DNA from: JBGPOS01 sp041488155 | GTDB taxonomy: Bacteria; Chloroflexota; Dehalococcoidia; Tepidiformales; Tepidiformaceae | Assembly (NCBI GenBank): GCA_041488155.1 | Contig: JBGPOS010000042.1 | Span: 1 to 34,141 of the forward strand | DNA: 34,141 bases | Direction of reading: 5' to 3' | Shown: one piece after another, positions 24,526 to 31,091 of the stretch | Layout of the letters: every line of letters starts with the position of its first letter | How positions within the stretch are numbered: the first letter of the stretch is position 1 | Notes under the pieces: generated by a model | Seen by the model: only the letters and a program-made list of their open reading frames with translations | The model's database searches: none | What the model was told of the DNA's origin: nothing | Position numbers and translations under genes: made by a program

Positions 24526-24604
24526 CCAGTTCCATTGAATCGTCGCGAGCTGGCGACTTAAGAGCCGTTCGGTCGATCACCCAGACCCGCCGTCGAAGCT
24601 TCCG

Positions 24605-25159
24605 TCAGCTCCCGTCCGGGCCGGCCAACTGACTGAGGACGAGGGCGTCCGTAGGGAAGGCGAGTGGAGGGGGCGTCGCGGGGTGGTGGTACCCTAGCTC
24701 GCTCAGCTCGCCGTCCGCCGGCCGCAGGACGCCACTCATGATGACCCCGGCGAACCAGATGCCAACCGTGTGCTGCGCCGGGTTGTGGAAGTTCGAGTGC
24801 ACGGCGACCACCGCTCCCGTCATCACCCGGAGCCCGGTCTCTTCGAACATCTCCCGCGTCGCCGCCGCCCGGACATCCTCGTCCCACTCAACATAACCGC
24901 AGGGAATGCACCAGAGGCCCGCGTACCGGCCCCCAGCCCTTCGGCCCAGTAGCACACCACCCGCATCGTCGCGGAGGACGACCGCCACACCCACCGCCGG
25001 GTTTCGGTAACGGATGTACCCGCAGCTGCTGCAGATCGGGTGCTGCCGGCCTCCCCTGCGGTCGAAGAACAGCGGCTGCCCGCAGTCGGGGCAGAACGTC
25101 CGCGGCGGCTGGCCGTTCTTCCGGATCCGCCATGGAGGTGGACGGTCCGCTGCGGTCAC
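24605..25159 (-). CDS. Nudix hydrolase with N-terminal zinc ribbon
   Basis: 184 residues from GTG 25159, which overlaps the stop of the FMN reductase gene in a GTGA; a longer in-frame start at 25195 would overlap it by 40 nt. A zinc ribbon is formed by Cys23/Cys26 and Cys43/Cys46 (FCPDCG, CSSCG). The Nudix box is complete from Gly88 to Leu110 with E94 and REMFEETGL. Such enzymes hydrolyse nucleoside diphosphates linked to another group, for example ADP-ribose or NAD-related compounds. The substrate is not known. Confidence 0.9.
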   Translation of the reverse strand: MTAADRPPPWRIRKNGQPPRTFCPDCGQPLFFDRRGGRQHPICSSCGYIRYRNPAVGVAVVLRDDAGGVLLGRRAGGRYAGLWCIPCGYVEWDEDVRAAATREMFEETGLRVMTGAVVAVHSNFHNPAQHTVGIWFAGVIMSGVLRPADGELSELGYHHPATPPPLAFPTDALVLSQLAGPDGS

Positions 25160-25707
25160 GGTTGGGGCAACTGCCCCGCAGCGCGCAACCCGCACAGCGC
25201 GACGATGTCTTCGACCACCTTGGCGATGGCTACCGCGACGCTCTTGTTCGTCGGCTCGTCGCCCGGACCCCAGTGCTCCGAGGCCCTCGATATGACGACG
25301 TCTGGCACCGCCGCGACTCCGCCGATGTGGCGGAGCACGCGGGCAACGTCCGTCACCCCCGGTTCGGCGTCCCCGCCCGCGATACCGATGAGCGCGAAGG
25401 GCTTGCCTCCAGCCTGTGGCATGTCGATGAAATCGAGGGCGTTCTTGAGGCCGCCAGGCGCCGCGCCATGGTACGAAGGGATCGTCATCACCAGTGCATC
25501 CGCAGCTGCGCAGGCCGCCCGCCAGGCCGCGACCGTCGCCGGGTATTGGTCGTCGGGCCGGCCATCGAGGATCGGCAAGGAACCGATTTCGAACGCTTCG
25601 CAGTGCGCCCCGTGGGCTTCGAATGCCCTCAAAGTAAAGCGCAGGGCGCGGTCGGCGCTGCTGTTCGGTCGGATGCTTCCGTTAATGCCGAGGATGCGTA
25701 TCGCCAT
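25156..25707 (-). CDS. NAD(P)H-dependent FMN reductase
   Basis: 183 residues, flavodoxin-like fold. GINGSIRPNSSADRAL is the FMN phosphate-binding loop and PSYHGAAPGGLKNALDFI is the second family motif. It reduces free FMN or a bound quinone-like substrate with NAD(P)H and could supply reduced flavin to two-component or LLM-type enzymes. ATG 25707 is preceded by TACCCT at a 7-nt distance and no ribosome site. The frame continues far upstream but that part is antisense to the kinase gene. It is coupled to the downstream Nudix gene. Confidence 0.9.
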   Translation of the reverse strand: MAIRILGINGSIRPNSSADRALRFTLRAFEAHGAHCEAFEIGSLPILDGRPDDQYPATVAAWRAACAAADALVMTIPSYHGAAPGGLKNALDFIDMPQAGGKPFALIGIAGGDAEPGVTDVARVLRHIGGVAAVPDVVISRASEHWGPGDEPTNKSVAVAIAKVVEDIVALCGLRAAGQLPQP

Positions 25708-25714
25708 GTCACGA

Positions 25715-25720
25715 AGGGTA
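25715..25720 (-). promoter_or_regulatory. -10-like box, putative leaderless start of the FMN reductase gene
   Basis: Minus-strand TACCCT ends seven nt before the ATG at 25707. The same hexamer is the proposed -10 of coaD. Confidence 0.35.
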
Positions 25721-25777
25721 CAGGGCACACGCCGCCCCGACGAGCCGGGCGCACCTCTCGACCACGCGGCGGCAGCG

Positions 25778-25783
25778 TAAGCT
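25778..25783 (+). promoter_or_regulatory. -10-like box, putative leaderless start of the kinase gene
   Basis: TAAGCT ends six nt before the GTG start at 25790. No ribosome site and no clear -35. Confidence 0.35.
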
Positions 25784-25789
25784 CCCGTC

Positions 25790-26704
25790 GTGACCGGTGC
25801 GCACATCGTCGTCGTTGGAAGCCTGATGCTCGACCTGGTGGTGCGCGTCCCGCGCCGGCCAGAGGTCGGGGAGTCGATGTTCGGTCGTGATTTCGAGATG
25901 TTCGTCGGCGGGAAGGGCGGGAACCAGGCCCTCGCCGCGGCACGACTCGGCGCGGCCAGCGTCACGATGGTCGGGCGGGTGGGGGCCGATGCTTTCGGCG
26001 ACCGCATCTTCGATACCCTCACAGCTGGCGGCGTCGACTGTTCGCTCGTCGTGCGGGATGCCGAGGTTGGCACCGGTGTTGCCCTGCCGATGGTCTTCGA
26101 CGACGGCGGCAACAGCATCGTTTCGGTACCCCGCGCGAACCTGCGATTGGACCGGGCCGACATTGACTCGGCCAGAGACGCCATCGCCGCGGCTGGCATG
26201 GTCCTCGTGCAGTTCGAGGTCGCGATGGAGGCCGTGATGGCAACGGCAGCCGCGGCGCGCCAGGCCAGGGTCCCCCTGCTCCTCAACGCCGCCCCCGTCC
26301 TTGCGCCGCCCGACGGTCTGCTCGCGCGCGTAGACGTCCTCGTCGTGAACGAAGTCGAGGCCGCTGCCCTGGCGCCGCGCACCCGCGGAGGGCCTCGAAG
26401 TCAAGCCCGTTCGTTGCTCGCCCTCGGCCCACCTATGGTCGTTCTGACCCTCGGTGAACGGGGTTCGCTCCTGGCGACAACCGACGATCTGGTCGAAACG
26501 CCCCCGTTTCCGGTCGAAGCCGTCGACAGCGTCGGCGCCGGCGACGCCTTCTGTGGAGGGTTCGCCGTGGCCCTCGTCGAAGGTCTCTCGCCGCGGGAGG
26601 CTGCGCGGTTCGCCAATGCCGCCGGCGCGCTCAGCGTCACCCGGCGCGGCGCAGCCGAGTCACTCCCCACGAGGGCTGAAGTCGAAGAACTGCTGAAGCG
26701 CTGA
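25790..26704 (+). CDS. rbsK: PfkB-family carbohydrate kinase, ribokinase-like
   Basis: 304 residues, the normal ribokinase length. It has the first PfkB signature FVGGKGGNQALAAARLG (residues 39-55) and the second, DSVGAGDAFCGGF, with the catalytic Asp252. GGKGxNQA at the sugar site is typical of ribokinase (ATP + ribose to ribose 5-phosphate), but related enzymes phosphorylate other sugars or nucleosides, so the name is provisional. The GTG start has no ribosome site; TAAGCT lies six nt upstream. It is divergent from the FMN reductase gene. No ribose transporter is adjacent. Confidence 0.82.
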   Translation: MTGAHIVVVGSLMLDLVVRVPRRPEVGESMFGRDFEMFVGGKGGNQALAAARLGAASVTMVGRVGADAFGDRIFDTLTAGGVDCSLVVRDAEVGTGVALPMVFDDGGNSIVSVPRANLRLDRADIDSARDAIAAAGMVLVQFEVAMEAVMATAAAARQARVPLLLNAAPVLAPPDGLLARVDVLVVNEVEAAALAPRTRGGPRSQARSLLALGPPMVVLTLGERGSLLATTDDLVETPPFPVEAVDSVGAGDAFCGGFAVALVEGLSPREAARFANAAGALSVTRRGAAESLPTRAEVEELLKR

Positions 26705-26748
26705 TCGGCCGCCCGCCTGGGCAGCAATTCTGACCAGAAGCTTTCGCA

Positions 26749-27720
26749 GTGTTGAAGATGGCTCGAACGCGGCCGATACTCGATGTGCCCGGGATAAGGT
26801 GCTTGACGCTCCAGCAACAACGTTTCTGTCCGCTCTGTGATCGGGCCTTTGCCGAAGGCGAAGCGGTCTTGTGCTGCGAAGGTTGTGGGGTGATGCACCA
26901 TCCCGCCTGTTGGGTGAGCCACGACGGCTGCGCCACCGAGACCGAACACAAGCGCGCACCGATCGCCCAGGCCTACACCACCGTCCGTCCCGCGACGGGA
27001 GACGCCCGCCAGTACCCGCTCGGCCTCGAGCCCCGTCCGGCCGAGCCGAAGGAGCCACTGCCATTCGAGCCCAGGCCCCGTCCGCTATCTCCGGACGAGC
27101 CTGCCGGGGCGGCAATCGGCACCGTCGACGGCATCCCGACCATCGGCCTGGCTCGCCCCGAAGCGCCCCCGCCGGCGGCGACCGCCCCGGCATCCCGCCC
27201 GACCCCGCCTCGCCGCTACCCCGCGACCGGAGACCGGACCGGCGCCAGCAAGCCCATGCCCAGCATCTATGGCCGCCACCGGATCCTCGGGTACTGGTAC
27301 CTCCCGGCCGCCGGCCTTCTCGCGGTGGTCGTTGCCTTCGTGATAGTCGGGGTGGCGGACCATTTCACAAGCGACAGCCCGGCCCCCTCGGTCACCGTCG
27401 GGACTCCCATCCCCTCAGGCGATCGCGAGGCCTCGCCGGCGGCGGGGGCGCAGACGCCCCAGGCCGGCGCCACCGTTGCCGGGTCGCCTGGAGCAGCCAG
27501 GCTAAAGGTTGGCGACACGGCTGTGGTGACCGGGACCGACGACTGCCTGAACGTGCGGACCGCCGCCGGACGGTCGAATGACGCCATCGCCTGCGTCTCC
27601 GACGGTGTCGAGGTGACCGTCATCGGAGGGCCGGAGACCAACGGCGATCTGACGTGGTGGAAGATCCGGACGAAACAGGGCGAGGGATGGGCGGCCGAGG
27701 ACTACCTCGTCAAGAAGTGA
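26749..27720 (+). CDS. Membrane protein with N-terminal RING/PHD-like zinc finger and C-terminal SH3b domain
   Basis: 323 residues from GTG 26749; ATG 26758 is an alternative. Residues 27-61 hold four ligand pairs: Cys27/Cys30, Cys43/Cys46, His51/Cys54 and His58/Cys61 (FCPLCDRAF, CCEGCGVMHHPACW, SHDGC). This is a cross-brace spacing as in prokaryotic RING-like fingers. A Pro-rich linker (about 75-165) and one membrane helix (182-208, YWYLPAAGLLAVVVAF) follow. An SH3b domain (about 250-323) ends the protein with CLNVRTAAGRSNDAIAC and WWKIRT. The finger would face the cytoplasm and the SH3b the cell wall. Function unknown. Confidence 0.78.
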   Translation: MLKMARTRPILDVPGIRCLTLQQQRFCPLCDRAFAEGEAVLCCEGCGVMHHPACWVSHDGCATETEHKRAPIAQAYTTVRPATGDARQYPLGLEPRPAEPKEPLPFEPRPRPLSPDEPAGAAIGTVDGIPTIGLARPEAPPPAATAPASRPTPPRRYPATGDRTGASKPMPSIYGRHRILGYWYLPAAGLLAVVVAFVIVGVADHFTSDSPAPSVTVGTPIPSGDREASPAAGAQTPQAGATVAGSPGAARLKVGDTAVVTGTDDCLNVRTAAGRSNDAIACVSDGVEVTVIGGPETNGDLTWWKIRTKQGEGWAAEDYLVKK

Positions 27721-27728
27721 GGGTCACT

Positions 27729-27758
27729 CCCCTTCTCCCGGCGCTTCGGGAGAAGGGG
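27729..27758. terminator. Strong hairpin between convergent genes
   Basis: Perfect 12-bp inverted repeat CCCCTTCTCCCG/CGGGAGAAGGGG with a 6-nt loop. It lies in the 75-bp gap between the RING-SH3b gene and ribH, which converge. It has no U-run but could terminate both transcripts. Its flanking sequence resembles a second, weaker element at 30168-30212. Confidence 0.6.
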
Positions 27759-27795
27759 CGAGGGGATGAGGGCCCGCAGCCAGATCGAACTAGCA

Positions 27796-28269
27796 CTACT
27801 CAGAGGTCGCCAGCGGCTTGCGAAGGTTCGCCATCTCGATGGCGGCCCGCGCCGACTCTTCGCCCTTGTGTCCGTCCTTCCCGCCTGCGCGGGCCAGCGC
27901 CTGCTCGACCGAATCGACGGTCAGGACCCCGAAGATGACGGGCACGCCCGTGTCCTGCGCCACTCGCGCAATGCCCTCCGCCGCCCCGCCCGCGACGTAT
28001 TCGAAGTGCGCAGTCTCCCCCCGGATGACCGCTCCAAGGCAGATGACCGCGTCGAAGCGGCCGCTCTCGGCAGCCCATCGGGCAGCCGTCGGCACTTCGA
28101 ACGCGCCCGGGACCCACGCCGTGGTGACATCCGCCTCGTGTAGGCCCCTTTCGCGCAGGCCTGAGAGAGCCCCCTCGAGAAGTTTTCGCGTGACGAACTC
28201 GTTCCAGCGAGCGACCACGATGCAGACGCGCATCCCGGCGCCGTCGGTCGAGCCTTCGAGCTCGGGCAC
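27796..28269 (-). CDS. ribH: 6,7-dimethyl-8-ribityllumazine synthase
   Basis: 157 residues from GTG 28269, four nt after the ribBA stop, with GGGAG about 8 nt upstream. RibH condenses 5-amino-6-ribitylamino-uracil with 3,4-dihydroxy-2-butanone 4-phosphate. The motifs are VARWNEFVTRKLLEGAL, WVPGAFEVP and GAVIRGETAHFEYV with the catalytic His. It is the last gene of ribE-ribBA-ribH. A longer frame start at 28308 would overlap ribBA and is less likely. Confidence 0.95.
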   Translation of the reverse strand: MPELEGSTDGAGMRVCIVVARWNEFVTRKLLEGALSGLRERGLHEADVTTAWVPGAFEVPTAARWAAESGRFDAVICLGAVIRGETAHFEYVAGGAAEGIARVAQDTGVPVIFGVLTVDSVEQALARAGGKDGHKGEESARAAIEMANLRKPLATSE

Positions 28270-28273
28270 GACC

Positions 28274-29509
28274 CTAGCTCCCGCCGCCAAGCGCTTCGAG
28301 CCCGTCAAGAAGATGGCCCATGCGCCGCCGCTTGGTATCGAGATAGCGGATGTTGAACGGGTTGGGCTCAGTCACGATCGGCAACCGCTCGACCACCTCT
28401 AGGCCGTACCCCTCGAGTCCGGCTCGCTTGGCCGGGTTGTTCGTCAGCAGCCGCATCTTCCGGACGCCGATGTCGACCAGGATCTGCATGCCTATCCCGT
28501 AGTCCCGGCGGTCGGCGGGAAAACCCAGCGCAATGTTGGCGTCGACCGTATCCATCCCCTGGTCCTGCAGTTCGTACGCCCGCAGCTTGTTGTGGAGGCC
28601 GATGCCGCGGCCCTCCTGGCGCATGTACAGAAAGACTCCGCCCTCCTCCGCGATCATCTTGAGCGCGCGGTCCTTCTGTTCGCCGCAATCGCAGCGGAGC
28701 GAATCGAAGACGTCACCCGTAAGGCACTGGTCGTGGACCCGGACCAGGACCGGGTGGTCCGGATCGATGGGGCCCTTGACCACCGCAACGTGCTCGCCAG
28801 GGTCGTTGTCGGCCCGGTAGGCGAGGATCATCATCTCGCCGTAGGGCGTCGGCAGGCGCGTCTCGGCGATGCGGTGGACGAGCCTCTCGGTGCGCAGACG
28901 GTACTTGATCAAGTCGTTTGTGGTGAGGATCCTCATGCCATGCCGGCGGGCGAACCGCTTGAGGTCGGGCATGCGGGCCATCTCGCCATCCGCCTTCATG
29001 ATTTCGCAGATCACGGCGCCCGGGTAGAGCCCCGCGAGGCGCGCTACGTCGACGCTGGCTTCGGTCTGCCCCGCACGTACCAGCACGCCGCCGTTGCGGG
29101 CCCGCAGGGGAAACATGTGGCCGGGGCGGACGAGGTCTTCGGGCCCCATCTCGGGGTCGATGAGGATCTGAACCGTGCGCGCCCGGTCCGGCGCGCTGAT
29201 GCCGGTGGACACCCCTGTCCGGGCTTCGACCGAAACCGTGAACGGCGTCCCGAAGTGCGAGTCGTTCTCGTCCACCATCATCGGCAGCTTGAGCTCGTCA
29301 ATCCGGTCATGCGTGAGCGAGATGCAGATCAGTCCCCGGCCGTACTTGGCCATGAAGTTGATGTGCTCGGGAGTCACGAACTGGGCAGGAATCGTGAGAT
29401 CGCCTTCGTTTTCGCGGCCCTCGTCGTCAGTGATGATGACGAACCTTCCCCGGCGGTACTCCTCGATCGCCTCCGGCACCGTGGCCATCACAGAGTTGTG
29501 TTCAGTCAT
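28274..29509 (-). CDS. ribBA: Bifunctional DHBP synthase / GTP cyclohydrolase II
   Basis: 411 residues, the usual length of the fusion. The N-terminal half makes 3,4-dihydroxy-2-butanone 4-phosphate (DDEGRENEGDL at 28-38, RPGHMFPLRARNGGVL). The C-terminal half opens GTP, with zinc ligands Cys262, Cys273 and Cys275 in CLTGDVFDSLRCDCG, then MRQEGRGIGLHNK. Together they supply both branches of riboflavin synthesis. The start ATG 29509 overlaps the ribE stop in ATGA, so translation is coupled. Confidence 0.97.
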   Translation of the reverse strand: MTEHNSVMATVPEAIEEYRRGRFVIITDDEGRENEGDLTIPAQFVTPEHINFMAKYGRGLICISLTHDRIDELKLPMMVDENDSHFGTPFTVSVEARTGVSTGISAPDRARTVQILIDPEMGPEDLVRPGHMFPLRARNGGVLVRAGQTEASVDVARLAGLYPGAVICEIMKADGEMARMPDLKRFARRHGMRILTTNDLIKYRLRTERLVHRIAETRLPTPYGEMMILAYRADNDPGEHVAVVKGPIDPDHPVLVRVHDQCLTGDVFDSLRCDCGEQKDRALKMIAEEGGVFLYMRQEGRGIGLHNKLRAYELQDQGMDTVDANIALGFPADRRDYGIGMQILVDIGVRKMRLLTNNPAKRAGLEGYGLEVVERLPIVTEPNPFNIRYLDTKRRRMGHLLDGLEALGGGS

Positions 29510-30108
29510 GTGCTGCTCCCCTGGCCGGCGTCTCGGCCGGCGACGAACTGTTCGACATAACGGGCAATGATGTCGGTTTCCAGGTTGATCCGGTCGCCGG
29601 GTTTGCGGGCGACGAGGTTCGTGTGCTCCTGGGTGTACTGCACGAGGGAAACCGAGAAGCTCTCGCTGTCCCTGGCGATGATCGTCAGGCTGATCCCATC
29701 GATACAGACCGGGCCTTTCACCACCATGTAGCGCAGGAGCTCGGGTGGGGCGAGGAAGCGGGCGATGACCGCCTCTCCCTCCGGCGTCAGCGAGTGAAGC
29801 GTCCCCACACCCTCAACGACGCCGCGGACGATGTGGCCGCTGAGGCGATCTGTCGGCCGGACGCTCCGTTCGAGGTTGACCGGGTCTCCGCGCTTGAGGT
29901 CGCGAAGGTTCGAGCGCCGGTAGGTTTCCGGCATCAGGTTCGCGAAGAACGCGTCCCCATCGATCTCCGCGACCGTAAGGTCCACACCGTTGATCGCGAT
30001 CGAGTCGCCGAGGTGCGCGTCGGCGAGCACCAGGGGCGCTCGTATGCGGAGGGTGCCCTCGCCCGCGTCGATGACTGTGCCAACCTCTTCTACGATGCCC
30101 GTGAACAT
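29506..30108 (-). CDS. ribE: Riboflavin synthase alpha subunit
   Basis: 200 residues. Two lumazine-binding barrels are seen, the first starting MFTGIVEEVGTV and the second from SGHIVRGVVEGVGT, with ETDIIARYVEQF at the C-terminus. It dismutates two lumazine molecules to riboflavin. It is the first gene of the rib operon, about 155 nt downstream of the FMN riboswitch. The ribosome site is weak (ACGGGG region), in line with control at the RNA level. No ribD (deaminase/reductase) is in the operon. Confidence 0.95.
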   Translation of the reverse strand: MFTGIVEEVGTVIDAGEGTLRIRAPLVLADAHLGDSIAINGVDLTVAEIDGDAFFANLMPETYRRSNLRDLKRGDPVNLERSVRPTDRLSGHIVRGVVEGVGTLHSLTPEGEAVIARFLAPPELLRYMVVKGPVCIDGISLTIIARDSESFSVSLVQYTQEHTNLVARKPGDRINLETDIIARYVEQFVAGRDAGQGSST

Positions 30109-30167
30109 CAGGATGCCCCGTCATTCCGGCGGTGAGCGTTTTGCACGAGACCGTGAGCGGACACGCG

Positions 30168-30212
30168 CACTCCCCTGGCAGGTTCCGAAGCCCCGGGGGA
30201 GATGGGGTTGAG
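30168..30212. repeat. Degenerate copy of the hairpin element at the rib operon's other end
   Basis: Shares CACTCCCCT, GGGAGATGGGG (10 of 11 with GGGAGAAGGGG) and TGAGGG, in the same order and orientation, with the element at 27725-27772. CTCCCC (30170-30175) pairs with GGGGAG (30196-30201). It lies in the ribE leader. Confidence 0.4.
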
Positions 30213-30228
30213 GGTGCGCGGATGCGCG

Positions 30229-30255
30229 GCAGGCGGCGACCGCCTGCGGGCGGTC
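30229..30255 (-). promoter_or_regulatory. Two mutually exclusive hairpins downstream of the riboswitch
   Basis: On the minus strand GACCGCC-cgca-GGCGGTC (30238-30255) and GCAGGCGG-tcg-CCGCCTGC (30229-30247) share the GCAGGCGG segment, so only one can form. This is the usual layout of a riboswitch expression platform. Neither has a following U-run, so the output might be Rho-dependent or translational. Confidence 0.55.
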
Positions 30256-30263
30256 CCGTATGC

Positions 30264-30378
30264 TGTCCTCTCCCATCCGGACTGTACCGTCGGCCCCGGG
30301 ATTACACCGGGTCAGTCCGCCGAAGCGGAGTCGCGGGCTTTCACCGCCGGTGAGGAGTTTCACCTCGCCCCGAGAACA
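30264..30378 (-). ncRNA. FMN riboswitch (RFN element)
   Basis: The minus strand matches the RFN consensus throughout. It has CGGGGCGAGGTGAAA, CTCACCGGCGGTGA, AGCCCGCGA, GGACTGACCCGGTG, ATCCCGGGGCCGACGGT and AGTCCGGATGGGAGAG, in order, with a closing stem of GTTCTC-like and GAG-ACA ends. FMN binding would shut off the downstream ribE-ribBA-ribH genes. The aptamer starts within a few nt of the predicted transcription start. Confidence 0.95.
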
Positions 30379-30386
30379 TCATCCGT

Positions 30387-30416
30387 ATCCTTAGCGTTAC
30401 GCTAAGGAGTTGTCAA
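30387..30416 (-). promoter_or_regulatory. rib operon promoter
   Basis: Minus-strand consensus TTGACA (30411-30416) with TAAGGAT (30387-30393) 17-18 nt downstream as a weak -10. The predicted start lies at about 30380, right before the riboswitch. The -35 includes the TGA stop codon of the upstream exonuclease gene (30413-30415). Confidence 0.6.
30388..30408. promoter_or_regulatory. 21-bp perfect dyad overlapping the rib promoter
   Basis: Arms TCCTTAGCGT and ACGCTAAGGA flank a single central base. It fills the spacer and the -10 of the rib promoter, where a bound dimer would block polymerase. As a hairpin it would have a 1-3 nt loop and no U-run, so an operator is more likely than a terminator. 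The regulator is unknown. Confidence 0.7.
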
Positions 30417-31075
30417 CCCCCTGGGTCGGAGCTCGGCCCATCGCCCGCCCGTTCGAGCAGCTTTACGAGCACGTCGTAAGTGGCATAGGCGTCGGCCAGG
30501 GCGCCGTGTTCGCCCATCCGGCCGATTCCCAGGCGGTCCGCCACGTGCCCCAGGTTGAAGCGGTCGACATCTCCGCTGCCCCGGAGAAGCCGGCGGGCGA
30601 TGTGCTGGACGTCGACTGCGACCGTGGCGAAAGGCCACGGCCGGTCGAGGCGCCGGAACGACTCGACGAGAAAAGCCATGTCCTGGCCGATGCCCCAACC
30701 GGTGATAATCGCTTCTCGCCCGACTTCGGCGAAACGCTCGAGGGCCTCCTCGACGTTGATCGCGTCCTTCCAGGCCTTCGACGAATAGCCGACCACCTTG
30801 AGAGCAGCAGGGATCGCGTTTCCGATGTGCCTCGGCCGCACTCGCGCGCCCCACGCCTCCTCCTCGGGCAGCGCCGCCGAGAGAGCGGCTCGCACCCCGC
30901 CCACGTCCAGTACTTCGTGCTGCAGCGGGTTCGAGCCACTCATTTCCAGGTCGACGACAAACAGAGACGAGAGCCCGTGAAGGCTCGACGCCGGCGCCGC
31001 TTCCGTCGTCAGCCGCCCGCCCTCCTCGAGATGGCGGAGACCGGTGGCGAGTGCCGAGAGTTGGGAGTCGTTCAT
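30413..31075 (-). CDS. DEDDh 3'-5' exonuclease family protein
   Basis: 220 residues with the DnaQ-like fold. Catalytic residues are visible: Asp42 and Glu44 (FVVDLEMSGSNP), Asp132 (GWGIGQDMAFL), and His190/Asp195 (EHGALADAYATYD), the DEDDh order. It is probably a stand-alone nuclease on DNA or RNA ends. The N-terminal 35 residues are not part of the domain. ATG 31075 has AAGGGGA upstream. It lies 16 nt after the MFS gene, so the two are probably one transcript. Its stop overlaps the -35 of the rib promoter. Confidence 0.85.
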   Translation of the reverse strand: MNDSQLSALATGLRHLEEGGRLTTEAAPASSLHGLSSLFVVDLEMSGSNPLQHEVLDVGGVRAALSAALPEEEAWGARVRPRHIGNAIPAALKVVGYSSKAWKDAINVEEALERFAEVGREAIITGWGIGQDMAFLVESFRRLDRPWPFATVAVDVQHIARRLLRGSGDVDRFNLGHVADRLGIGRMGEHGALADAYATYDVLVKLLERAGDGPSSDPGG

Positions 31076-31091
31076 CGCATCCCCTTCGCCC

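Noticed and set aside
25708..26382. Upstream extension of the FMN reductase frame
   Set aside because: Antisense to the ribokinase-like gene with low-complexity Arg/Ser/Thr composition; the family start is at 25707.
28592..29560. Plus-strand frame of 322 codons over ribBA
   Set aside because: Shadow of a well-supported gene on the other strand; no recognisable motifs.
30388..30408. Intrinsic terminator of the exonuclease gene
   Set aside because: The loop would be only 1-3 nt and no U-run follows; position on the promoter favours an operator.
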